A stretch of DNA of 22,599 bases from Prevotella sp. UBA1705 (GTDB lineage: Bacteria > Bacteroidota > Bacteroidia > Bacteroidales > Bacteroidaceae): assembly GCA_002317385.1 (NCBI GenBank), contig DCJH01000035.1, positions 1 to 22,599 on the forward strand, written 5' to 3'. Both the position numbers and the translations under genes were made by a program. Shown here in pieces: positions 6,807-15,111 of this stretch; positions within the stretch are counted from its first letter, which is position 1, and every line of letters begins with the position of its first letter. The notes under the pieces are model-generated. The model saw only the letters and a list, made by a program, of their open reading frames with translations. It ran no database searches and had not been told where the DNA came from.

Positions 6807-6841
6807 TTTTACCTATTGTCCATTTGGTTTTACCCATTGTC
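6807..6841. promoter_or_regulatory. Direct repeats, candidate HTCS operator
   Basis: TTTTACCTATTGTC (6807-6820) and TTTTACCCATTGTC (6828-6841) differ at one base and are 21 bp apart, two helical turns, so they face the same side of the DNA. The promoter-proximal copy begins exactly 20 nt from the -7 element, over the missing -33 box. This is the position expected of an AraC-type activator, and the HTCS at 9871-13983 is the likely ligand. Confidence 0.6.
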
Positions 6842-6848
6842 GCACAGC

Positions 6849-8267
6849 CTAAAACTTCTGTAGGACAGGCAGTGATGGGGCGGCAGTCTTGTTGCCTCCG
6901 CCTTTCACCTCCACCTCGAACAACTGGTTGTAGCCCGTCTTGCGCTCCCACACATCTTCGTTGGCCAGCTGGATGCTATAGGCGGGCTTGCCATAGAGCG
7001 ACGGGGCAGGGTCGGGCAGGCTGAGATAGACCTTATAGGTGCCTGCCGACATTTCTTCGGGCAGACGGAAACGAGTGTTGATATGGGTTGCTTGATTGGC
7101 CATCCATCGTCTCGGGTCGTCTTTCAGGGTCAGTTTGTAGGCCTCCTTGCCTTTCTTGAAGATGAGTTCCACGCCCCTCGGATTGTAGGGGGCGGCCCAT
7201 CCTTCGTTGCGGAGTTCAAGGTCGAGTTGGAACTCTCCGCCAGCCTGAGCAGCCGTCGTGTGACTGCACTGCTGGAGCACCAGTCGATAACCCAGCCGTT
7301 TCTTCACCACGTCGAGGAAGTTCTCGTTCTCCCAGCGGGCAAGGACGTCGGGATGATAGTCGCGGTTGAGATAGCTCCAGTGGTAGGCTTCGAAAGCCTT
7401 TACGGCATTGGGCACCTCGCAGAAGGCCGACGGCGCGCAGGTTTCTCCGCCCATAGGTACGTAGCGGCTCTCCCATTCCCAGTAGCGACGGTATTGGGGC
7501 ACGTCGTTGAAGGTACCCATATCGTCGGATGTCGCGAGGAAGCAGTCGTTGTGGAATGCCGTGCGACTGATGGGACTGCCGTCGTGGGCCTTGGCCCATG
7601 AGATGGTGTCCTGATAGTCTATCTGCCACACTCCAAGTTTGGCGGCGGGGTAGCGCACGGCCACAAATCGGTCTTTGGGCATGGCTTCAAGGAGTGCTTC
7701 GAGCACCTGGCGGCGCGGACCATACTGTTCCTTGGTGGGCTGGTAGTTGTAGTGGTCGGTGTAATACCACTCGCCCCATACGCCCACGAAGCCCGCTTCG
7801 AGCACGGCAATGACATCGGCATTGTCGCGGAGAATCGGTGTGAGTTGTTCAATGTGACGTCGAGTCAGTTCCCAAGGGGCATCCCAAGGCTTGTCGGCCT
7901 CCGAATAGGAATAGCAGAAACGCACCACGGCCTTCATGCCGCAGGCACGCAGGGCGCGGAAATTGCGTTTGATGCGGTTGAGATATTTCTGAGAGATGTC
8001 CTTATCGCGGAAATCACGCATGATATAGGCAGTGAAAACAAGGCTCAACCCCTGGTCGCGCCATTGGTCGAGTTGGTCCATATCCAGTTCGTTGGTCTTG
8101 TCGGAATAGAACTCCTGATGGGTGAACATGCCCCTCTCGGGATTGGTAATGATCTTATCGGTAGGCTTATAGGTTACCGTAGCCATGGCATCGGGCATGG
8201 TTTGGGCCGACGCTGCAAGACTCAACGTCGTGGTGAGGAGTGCGGAGAGAATAATGTTTTTGGTCAT
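6849..8267 (-). CDS. Secreted DUF4832/DUF4874-type protein, putative glycosidase
   Basis: A 472-residue protein with a signal peptide (about 1-21, LTTTLSLAASAQ). It is a paralogue of the 3466-5301 product but lacks both the N-terminal beta repeat and the sorting tail, so it probably stays in the periplasm. The shared blocks are TNPERGMFTHQEFYSD (41-56), GMKAVVRFCYSYSEADKPWD (110-129), VLEAGFVGVWGEWYYTD (155-171), FVAVRYPAAK, FHNDCFLATSDDMGTF (238-253), MGGETCAPS (272-280) and YHWSYLNRDYHPDV, followed by a beta domain ending near FEVEVKG. E157, E166, D241 and E275 are candidates for catalysis. The N-terminal part matches DUF4874 and the rest DUF4832; no activity is assigned to either as far as I know. 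The gene starts 12 nt after the GH31 stop, so the two are probably co-transcribed. Confidence 0.87.
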   Translation of the reverse strand: MTKNIILSALLTTTLSLAASAQTMPDAMATVTYKPTDKIITNPERGMFTHQEFYSDKTNELDMDQLDQWRDQGLSLVFTAYIMRDFRDKDISQKYLNRIKRNFRALRACGMKAVVRFCYSYSEADKPWDAPWELTRRHIEQLTPILRDNADVIAVLEAGFVGVWGEWYYTDHYNYQPTKEQYGPRRQVLEALLEAMPKDRFVAVRYPAAKLGVWQIDYQDTISWAKAHDGSPISRTAFHNDCFLATSDDMGTFNDVPQYRRYWEWESRYVPMGGETCAPSAFCEVPNAVKAFEAYHWSYLNRDYHPDVLARWENENFLDVVKKRLGYRLVLQQCSHTTAAQAGGEFQLDLELRNEGWAAPYNPRGVELIFKKGKEAYKLTLKDDPRRWMANQATHINTRFRLPEEMSAGTYKVYLSLPDPAPSLYGKPAYSIQLANEDVWERKTGYNQLFEVEVKGGGNKTAAPSLPVLQKF

Positions 8268-8279
8268 GATGATGGTTGT

Positions 8280-9869
8280 TTAGCGAGAAATGTTTTCAAA
8301 CCAGGGTAGGCGGTCGAGCGGCACGTTGAGTTTTACGGTGCGTCCTCCGCGGTAGGTCTTGCCTTGGTCGTCGCGCCATTTACCCTTGGGAAGGCGGACG
8401 TCGCGGGTGCGCGATGCAGAACTTACCGGTGCCACGAGGTATTTGTCGCCGAGCATGAACTGGTCGTTCACGAGTTCAAAGCCTTGGCCCGGGAAGCTGT
8501 AGGCCATGTGTCTCACCATGGGTTCGCCGGTTCGGGCACTCTGATGTGCCAGTTCCACGAGATAGCTGCCCAGCTGTTGGTGCCAGAGTGCATAGCGGCG
8601 ACAGATGTTAAGATTCTCCTTACTCAGGATGCGCCATGGGGCCACGGAGAATTGCATGACAGGCATCATGGCATGAATCTGGCAAGAGCGCACGATGAGT
8701 TCCTGATTGAACTTGTCGGGGTCGACACCATAGAAGCTACTGTATTCGCCGCCACCAATCATGTCGGGGCATGTGTAGGCATAGCCGAGAAGGCCTGCCG
8801 CAATCATGTCGGGCACAAGTTGGGACACGCCATTCCAGGAATAAGGTTTGTCGCCGAGTCGCTGCATATTGGGACGGTTGCCCTCTTGCCAGCAGGCGCG
8901 CAGCTCATTGAGCGGAAACTCTCCTGCCAACTGGGCCCATAGGCGCGTCTGTTCCACATCATAGGACTTGCCATCGTAGACATCGACATCCTCTTGCAGA
9001 TAGCGCTCCGGGTCGCCGGCATCGAGTTTGAATCCGTCTATGCCATATAGAGTCTGCAGGCGGGTGAACTCCGATTTCAGGTATCGGTAGGCCTCGGGGT
9101 TGCTGAGGTCGTAGGCGAAGCTATAGCCGTTCCACCATTTGACTACGGCTGCTTCGTCGGTTCCCTTGCGACGGACGAAGTATCCCTTCTTTTCCAGGTC
9201 GCGTCCTTTCTTGGAGTCGGGCGACACAAAGGGGCAAACCCATACCATGACCTTGAATCCCATGCGATGGAGACTGTCTACCATGAGTTTGGGATTGGGG
9301 AAACGGGCTGCACGGAAGTCCCAGTCGCCATAGTCGTTTTGCCAGTTGTCGTCGATCATGAGCACTCCGGTGGGGAAGCCATGGTCAATGATGCTGCGGG
9401 CATACTTGAGGATGTCTTCCTGGTTCTGGTCATAGAGCAGCTCTATCCAGGTGTTATAAACCGGTCTGCTGAAGAACTCTTCGGGTGGAATTTGGTCCGA
9501 TGGGGGGAAGTGAGCCTTCATGGCGCCTACGTAAGCATCACGCAAAGTCGAGCCATAAGTCTTGAGGTCTACGGTTCCGCGGTGGGGAGTGACCTGCAGA
9601 CCGCCCTGTACAGGCTGCATGCGGAAGGGGCCGTCTACCCAAACGGCGCGCCCCTTGTTGGAAACAAGCAGAGGGGAGGTCTGGTTGTTGAAGTTCTGCT
9701 TGCGGAGGTCAAAGGTGTCGGCGCCCGAACGGAAAGGCATATAGGTGCCCAACGCCGTGGCTCCGCCCCACCATTGTTCTCCGGGTAATGAGTTAATCTG
9801 CTGCGTTGACTGGGAGAAAACCGTGCAGGCTGTGACCAGCAATGCTGTCAGAAGGAAGTGTTTTTTCAT
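8280..9869 (-). CDS. Glycoside hydrolase family 31 enzyme
   Basis: A 529-residue secreted or periplasmic enzyme; signal peptide about 1-21 (LLTALLVTACTVFSQS). It contains the GH31 TIM barrel: TWIELLYDQNQEDILKYA and VLMIDDNWQNDYGDWDF (169-185), nucleophile region GIDGFKLDAGD with D283, and acid/base region YTCPDMIGGG with D369, followed by a short beta domain (LGDKYLVAPV, PKGKWRD). The KLDAG nucleophile block and short N-terminal domain resemble the MYORG-like branch of GH31 rather than classic maltases, so alpha-galactosidase or another alpha-glycosidase activity is possible; the substrate is not clear. I start at MKK 9869 because the signal peptide begins there, one base after the HTCS stop, instead of 9968, which would overlap the HTCS gene by 98 bases. 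Confidence 0.9.
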   Translation of the reverse strand: MKKHFLLTALLVTACTVFSQSTQQINSLPGEQWWGGATALGTYMPFRSGADTFDLRKQNFNNQTSPLLVSNKGRAVWVDGPFRMQPVQGGLQVTPHRGTVDLKTYGSTLRDAYVGAMKAHFPPSDQIPPEEFFSRPVYNTWIELLYDQNQEDILKYARSIIDHGFPTGVLMIDDNWQNDYGDWDFRAARFPNPKLMVDSLHRMGFKVMVWVCPFVSPDSKKGRDLEKKGYFVRRKGTDEAAVVKWWNGYSFAYDLSNPEAYRYLKSEFTRLQTLYGIDGFKLDAGDPERYLQEDVDVYDGKSYDVEQTRLWAQLAGEFPLNELRACWQEGNRPNMQRLGDKPYSWNGVSQLVPDMIAAGLLGYAYTCPDMIGGGEYSSFYGVDPDKFNQELIVRSCQIHAMMPVMQFSVAPWRILSKENLNICRRYALWHQQLGSYLVELAHQSARTGEPMVRHMAYSFPGQGFELVNDQFMLGDKYLVAPVSSASRTRDVRLPKGKWRDDQGKTYRGGRTVKLNVPLDRLPWFENISR

Positions 9870-9870
9870 A

Positions 9871-12800
9871 TCAGTTCTTTTTAATATATTCACTTGGTGT
9901 GCAGCCGAATTGCTCTTTGAATGACCGCGAGAAATAAGACTGGCTCTCCACACCCACGCTATATCCAACCTCGGAAACCGACAAGTCGGTGGTGCGCAGG
10001 AGATAGGCTGCCTTGTCCAGTCGTAGTTTCATGATGTATTTACCCATGGACATTCCGGTCGCGCTCTTGATGAAGGCGTAGAGCTTGGTACGGTTGGTGC
10101 CCAGCTGCAAGATGATCTGGTCGATAGAGAAGTCGTCGTTGTTGAGATTTTCGTCTACAATTCTATTGAACTCATCGAACATCTCGCGTTGCTTCTCGTT
10201 CTGGATTTGCTCCCGAAGATGGAGGCCACTCGTTTTTTCGGTGTGCGATTCCTTGCTCTTCTTCAGCAGGTTGAGAACGTTGGCGCGCAGCAGGCGTGGG
10301 TTGTAAGGCTTGGGCATATAGACGTCTGCCCCCATTTCTAATCCCTCAATCTGCTTTTCTTCGTCGCTGATGGCTGTCAGCAGGATGATGGGAATGTGGC
10401 AGGTGTGCAGGGTTTGCTTCAGAGCCTGACACAGTTCGAAGCCGTTCATCTTGGGCATCATGACGTCGGAGATTATCAGGTCGGGGAGATATTGCTTGCT
10501 CTTCTCCAGCGCCTCCTGCCCATCGATGGCCATGAGCAGATTGAATTCTTTCTTAAAATATTCGTAGAGAATCATCAGTACCTCATGATTGTCGTCCACC
10601 AGCAGAAGGGTGGGACGGCCTTCTATGTTCTCAGGCGTAGCCTCATTGAACTGGGTCTCCTCAAATTCGGCGGCATATCCGGAGAGATATTCCTTGGCAA
10701 CGAAACTGTTGTCGGTGCTCTTTTCCTCCTCTTTTAGATAGGAAGCGGATAACGGGAGGAACACCATCATCTCGGTGCCCAGTCCCAGACTGCTGCTCAC
10801 CACAATGCCGCCATGGTGGAGACTGAGGAGTGAGCGCACGAGCGAGAGTCCGATGCCCGTGCCTTCATGGTGCTGGTTGTTGTTGGAGACACGATAGAGT
10901 CTGTCGAAGATGGTGGGGAGATCCTTCCGGGCAATGCCTACACCAGTATCTGATACCCGGATGATGAGCTGGTTGCCTTGTTCCATATCGGCCCTGAATG
11001 CGTAGAAATCCTTGTGCTCGGGGAGGGCATTCTCATATTCGCCCATGGAGACCTGAATATCGATGCTACCTCCCTTGGGCGTGTAACGGATGCTGTTGGA
11101 TAGGATGTTGCCCAGGATTTTGCTCACCATTTCCTGGTCGAGCCATGCCTTGAAGTCGTCTTCCGGCAGATTTAGGTTCATGGTGAGGCTGGCAGACTCC
11201 GCCCATGTGGTGAATTCGTCGTAGATGCTGCGCACGAACATGGGAACGTCGGTGAGGATGGCATGGAGATGGATAGACTTCATGTCGGCCCGATGGAAGT
11301 CGAGCAGATCGTCAATCATGTTGCTCATCTTCTGGGCATTCCTGGAGATGATGCCAACATATCGGTTGGATTCGGTCTCCTCGTTCTCGCTGAGCTCAGT
11401 GGCTGCATGCCTGATAAGAGTCAGCGGGGTGCGGAATTCGTGCGACATATCCATGAAAAATCGGGTCTTCATCTGCATGATGCGCTCGTTGTGCTTCTCT
11501 TTTTCCTTGCGCATGACAAAGAAATTCTTCATCTTGGTCCACTTCACAAAGTATCTTATGCCCATATAGATGAGCTCGGCAAGCAGGAGCGCATAGAACA
11601 AATAGGCAATCCACGAACGCCAGAAAGGTGGTTGGGAATAGATGTCCAGCCTGTATATTTTACCGCTCCACTGCTGCCAGTCGCCCGCCTCGACGAGGAG
11701 TTCAAGGTGGCCGTAGGGCAGTTTCTGGTAGGAGGCCGTGGGCTTTTGCCCGGCATCGATATAGTGCCAGTCGTCGTAGCCTCGTATCTTGTAGCGGAAA
11801 CGCGCCTGATGAGGCCTCTCATAGTTGAGGGTAGTAAAGTCTACGGTCAGGTTGTTGTTGGGATAGGAAAGCTCTATCCGATGGCTGTACTCTATGTCGC
11901 CGTCTACAATTTTGCCTCCTACAATGGCATGAGTGAAATGGATTTCAGACGAGGTATCAGTCGTGACCTCGCTCTGTGGCATGAAAAAGTTCATTCCTTG
12001 GGAGCCGCCGAAATAGAGATTCCCCAAGCTGTCTTTGGCCGATGACGATGTGCCGAAGGTATAGCCTTGCAGTCCGTCGTCGGTGGTGAAGCGGTTGAAG
12101 CGGTGCACCTGGTCGTCAAAGTAGCACAGATTGTAGCCGCCGCACCATACTCGACCGAAGCGGTCGGTCTCGATACTCTCGATATCGTCGCTACTTGCGC
12201 CCTCATTGATGCCGTAATGCTCTGCAGTATAGGTATAGGTGCCATCAGACTTGTCTACGAAAGTCACTTTGTTCAGTCCGCTGCCCAAGGTGCCCACCCA
12301 GTAGGTATGCTCTCCGCCTTTGTCAATAGGCCAAAGAAAGTTGTTGCTCAGGCTGTGGTCTGAGGCATTGGCCTTATAGATGGCTATATTGGTCACCCGT
12401 CCCTTGCTGTCGAAGAACACCCTATTCAGACCATTGGCCGATGTGACAATGAGCTCATTGGCCTCCAAGTCGCTATATATATTATGGAGAAGGTCGGTAG
12501 AGAGGCGGAAAGGGGCAGGACTGTGGGCCGTCAGGAGCTTGTCGTTCACCCATTGTCCCCCTTCCTCGCGGAAACACTCAAGTCCAGCATAGGTCGCTGC
12601 CCACAGACGTCCAAAACGATCTGTGGCCAACCAGAAGATGTATCCGCCATTCTGTGTCGTCAAGGTAGCTGTGATCTGTCCCGTGGTTTTGTCAAGTACC
12701 ATGACGTTATCCCGGACAGAAGCGAAGAGATGAGTGCGGTCACTCTGAATGCTCGTGATGCTCTTGAGTAGCTCTGGTCGTATGCAATAGTTGAAATCAG

Positions 12801-13983
12801 TCTGGTGGGTCTGGACATTCATGCGGACGATGCCACCGAATTTCCTGGCCAGATATACATAGCCGTCGTTGCCATAGTGCAAGGCGCTCACGAAATCGGC
12901 ATATAGCAGATTGTCGGTAAGGCTCTGGCCGAAGTTCAACAGATGGAAGAACGTGGGGGTGGTGCTGGCGTAGCATACGCCCGCCATCCAGCCGGAGACC
13001 CATAGATTGCTATTGCGGTCGGAGTAGAGACTGTTGATGTCGTTGACCACCGACTTGGAATCTATTGCATAGTGGCGGTAAGTGCTTGTCTCTACTAAAT
13101 TCCAGTCCAGGCGGGTGAGCTGTTCACTGGTGGCTACCCAAATAGACTTGTTGTCCATTGTCATGGCTACCAGGTCGGTCTGGACCTGGAAAGGATGGAC
13201 CGCAACCTGTGCCAGACCACCTCGTCCACCTACTTTGAACTTGACCACACGGTTTGCATACATGGCGAAGAGGAATCCTCCCATGTAGCGCATATCACGT
13301 ACTCCGGTGCCGATGCCTCCCTCAATGCGGTTGATGAGATGATATTTCCCGGTAGCGTCGGCTTGATATACCGACATGTAGCTGTTGCCGGAGAACCATG
13401 CGATGCCCTTGCCGTTCTCTGCCACACGAGGGTTCTGTTCGGCGCTGACGAAGCCATTGCTGGAGCCTATGCGCAGGGAGGTAATCTCGGGTCGGTCGGT
13501 TTTGTCTATAGGACCTACTTTAACAAAACGTATCTGATTAGCAGACACCATCCATAGATATCCTTTTTGGGCTGCCGGACGTATCATTTTGACCTGACTG
13601 AAGAACTCTTTCGAGCCATGGTCTTTGGAGACAAAAGAGGTAAATCTCTTGTTACGGATATCAAAATTGGATAGCCCCTTGTCTGTGGCCATCCAGAGTC
13701 TTCCCGAAACAATGCCCATACTATAGATACGATTATAGTATAGCGATAGGGGATTGCCCTCGGGATGACGGTAGGAATCGATGGAGTATCCATCGAAACG
13801 ATTGAGTCCTCGGTGTGTTCCTATCCACATATATCCCAGGGAATCCTGGACCATGCAGGTAGCATTGTCGTGCAGGAGTCCGTTCTGTCGGTTGAGATGC
13901 CGAAAGGAAAGGCCTTCCTGTGCTTGAGCCGTAAGGCTGGAAAGCACCAGGGATAGCAAGGATATGATATGTCTTAGAAACAC
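9871..13983 (-). CDS. Hybrid two-component system regulator (HTCS)
   Basis: A 1370-residue inner-membrane protein with sensor, kinase and transcription factor in one chain. Order: signal peptide 1-22; periplasmic beta-propeller of reg_prop repeats about 25-700 (DSLGYMWIGTHRGLNRFDGY, DRFGRLWAATYAGL, DRFGRVWCGGYNL); Y_Y_Y domain about 709-780 (RYKIRGYDDWHYID); membrane helix about 790-812; HisKA with H848 (MDMSHEFRTPLTLI); HATPase_c with ILSNSIRYTPKGG, VSDTGVGIA and GTGIGLSLV; receiver with D1173 (LIISDVMMPKMNG); AraC-type HTH about 1265-1370 (SVEVGYSVGVESQSYFSRSF, FGCTPSEYIKK). All phosphotransfer residues are present. HTCS proteins bind a glycan fragment in the periplasm and activate the cognate PUL. 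The gene lies inside the operon, after the surface lipoprotein gene (12-nt gap) and 1 nt before GH31, so the system should amplify its own regulator. Confidence 0.96.
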   Translation of the reverse strand: MFLRHIISLLSLVLSSLTAQAQEGLSFRHLNRQNGLLHDNATCMVQDSLGYMWIGTHRGLNRFDGYSIDSYRHPEGNPLSLYYNRIYSMGIVSGRLWMATDKGLSNFDIRNKRFTSFVSKDHGSKEFFSQVKMIRPAAQKGYLWMVSANQIRFVKVGPIDKTDRPEITSLRIGSSNGFVSAEQNPRVAENGKGIAWFSGNSYMSVYQADATGKYHLINRIEGGIGTGVRDMRYMGGFLFAMYANRVVKFKVGGRGGLAQVAVHPFQVQTDLVAMTMDNKSIWVATSEQLTRLDWNLVETSTYRHYAIDSKSVVNDINSLYSDRNSNLWVSGWMAGVCYASTTPTFFHLLNFGQSLTDNLLYADFVSALHYGNDGYVYLARKFGGIVRMNVQTHQTDFNYCIRPELLKSITSIQSDRTHLFASVRDNVMVLDKTTGQITATLTTQNGGYIFWLATDRFGRLWAATYAGLECFREEGGQWVNDKLLTAHSPAPFRLSTDLLHNIYSDLEANELIVTSANGLNRVFFDSKGRVTNIAIYKANASDHSLSNNFLWPIDKGGEHTYWVGTLGSGLNKVTFVDKSDGTYTYTAEHYGINEGASSDDIESIETDRFGRVWCGGYNLCYFDDQVHRFNRFTTDDGLQGYTFGTSSSAKDSLGNLYFGGSQGMNFFMPQSEVTTDTSSEIHFTHAIVGGKIVDGDIEYSHRIELSYPNNNLTVDFTTLNYERPHQARFRYKIRGYDDWHYIDAGQKPTASYQKLPYGHLELLVEAGDWQQWSGKIYRLDIYSQPPFWRSWIAYLFYALLLAELIYMGIRYFVKWTKMKNFFVMRKEKEKHNERIMQMKTRFFMDMSHEFRTPLTLIRHAATELSENEETESNRYVGIISRNAQKMSNMIDDLLDFHRADMKSIHLHAILTDVPMFVRSIYDEFTTWAESASLTMNLNLPEDDFKAWLDQEMVSKILGNILSNSIRYTPKGGSIDIQVSMGEYENALPEHKDFYAFRADMEQGNQLIIRVSDTGVGIARKDLPTIFDRLYRVSNNNQHHEGTGIGLSLVRSLLSLHHGGIVVSSSLGLGTEMMVFLPLSASYLKEEEKSTDNSFVAKEYLSGYAAEFEETQFNEATPENIEGRPTLLLVDDNHEVLMILYEYFKKEFNLLMAIDGQEALEKSKQYLPDLIISDVMMPKMNGFELCQALKQTLHTCHIPIILLTAISDEEKQIEGLEMGADVYMPKPYNPRLLRANVLNLLKKSKESHTEKTSGLHLREQIQNEKQREMFDEFNRIVDENLNNDDFSIDQIILQLGTNRTKLYAFIKSATGMSMGKYIMKLRLDKAAYLLRTTDLSVSEVGYSVGVESQSYFSRSFKEQFGCTPSEYIKKN

Positions 13984-13995
13984 GTTGGAGATGGA

Positions 13996-15093
13996 TTAAT
14001 GAACAGTAATATCAAAAGTCTTGACGACAGTGTTATAGTTATACTCGTCTTTGGAAATCTTGTCCGCGGGATTATCGGTATAGCTTCCATTGTAGTTCTT
14101 GCCACTTACCGATGAGCCGATGACCACCATACGATAAGTTCCGGGCTGAGTATATGCGTGGCTGTAGGTAGACTCGCCCGAGCGGTTGGCCGTACTAATG
14201 CTCTCGCCCGTGTCGAAAGGCAGGAAGTCGTAGTTGCTATAGCTCACATTCTGGAGATAGAAGTCGCCAACATAGCCAATACTGCCACTTGCCGTGAAGA
14301 GGAATTGGGCGTAGGCCAGTTTCTCCATAGTCTTCCCCGTGGCGTTCTGCCATTCGGTAATGATGCGAGAGAGGTCTACGGTATAGTCCGTGTAAGCCTG
14401 GTTGGGGCTCCAGTAGATATCCCATACCGTATTGTTGGAGAAGGTTACCTCGCTCTCTCCTTTGGCAATACCACCTAAACGGATAACCACTGGAAATGTG
14501 GTGATGGTCTTGCTGATCTCGCCTGAGTTGACATCCTGCAAATAATCCTTATCGAATCGCATTCGCAGGGTCATCGTCGTGTTGGAGCCTAACTTCATGT
14601 TGGTGTTGACGCGGATGGCCTGATACCACCAGTTGGGATGGGTGGAAGTAATCTTCAGTACGTTCTGCCCAATGCCCGCATCATTGATAATCTGTGCCTC
14701 GGAGTTGAGGAGATTATTGCCTGAGTTGGCATCCCTCACCTCTACAAGGTTGTCGGCTACGCTGCTGCTGCCGACTTCCGATTTACCCAAGTTGCAAATA
14801 AAAGGATAGATATCTGGGTCTACCGGACGCCAAATGGAGTCACGGAGTTGCTGTTCGGTCTTTCCCTGAAGAATATAGTCTGCACTATTCTGATAGTTAT
14901 GGCCCTCATCTCCACTGTAGACGGAGATTAACTGATTTTCTCCATGACTTACAGAGAGTGTCACCGCCTCGCCAACGGCTACAGAGGTCTTATCAATGCT
15001 GACATTGAAATCGGCCTCGGGCGCCTCGCTCTCGCAGCCTGCCAACAGAAATAAGGTGATTATGGCCATTGAATATATATATTTTCTTTTCAT
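13996..15093 (-). CDS. DUF5017-like surface lipoprotein of the PUL (glycan-binding candidate)
   Basis: A 365-residue lipoprotein with lipobox LLAGC (C20) followed by ESEAPEAD; acidic residues after the Cys fit surface export in Bacteroidetes. The N-terminal Ig-like segment (FNVSIDKTSVAVGEAVTLSV) and the phrase VYSGDEGHNY resemble DUF5017 proteins, which sit next to SusCD pairs. The central part holds a jelly-roll-like region rich in aromatics (HPNWWYQAIRVNT, TVWDIYWSPNQAYTDYTVDL). No catalytic motif is visible, so it most likely helps capture the glycan at the surface; that role comes from its position. ATG 15093 gives a clean signal peptide; an upstream GTG at 15102 is an alternative. It lies 18 nt after susD. 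Confidence 0.8.
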   Translation of the reverse strand: MKRKYIYSMAIITLFLLAGCESEAPEADFNVSIDKTSVAVGEAVTLSVSHGENQLISVYSGDEGHNYQNSADYILQGKTEQQLRDSIWRPVDPDIYPFICNLGKSEVGSSSVADNLVEVRDANSGNNLLNSEAQIINDAGIGQNVLKITSTHPNWWYQAIRVNTNMKLGSNTTMTLRMRFDKDYLQDVNSGEISKTITTFPVVIRLGGIAKGESEVTFSNNTVWDIYWSPNQAYTDYTVDLSRIITEWQNATGKTMEKLAYAQFLFTASGSIGYVGDFYLQNVSYSNYDFLPFDTGESISTANRSGESTYSHAYTQPGTYRMVVIGSSVSGKNYNGSYTDNPADKISKDEYNYNTVVKTFDITVH

Positions 15094-15111
15094 ATTCTGC
15101 ACATTTTAAGA

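Noticed and set aside
11263..12045. 260-codon plus-strand frame opposite the HTCS gene
   Set aside because: It lies entirely within the HTCS kinase and Y_Y_Y coding region; no family match and no start signal.
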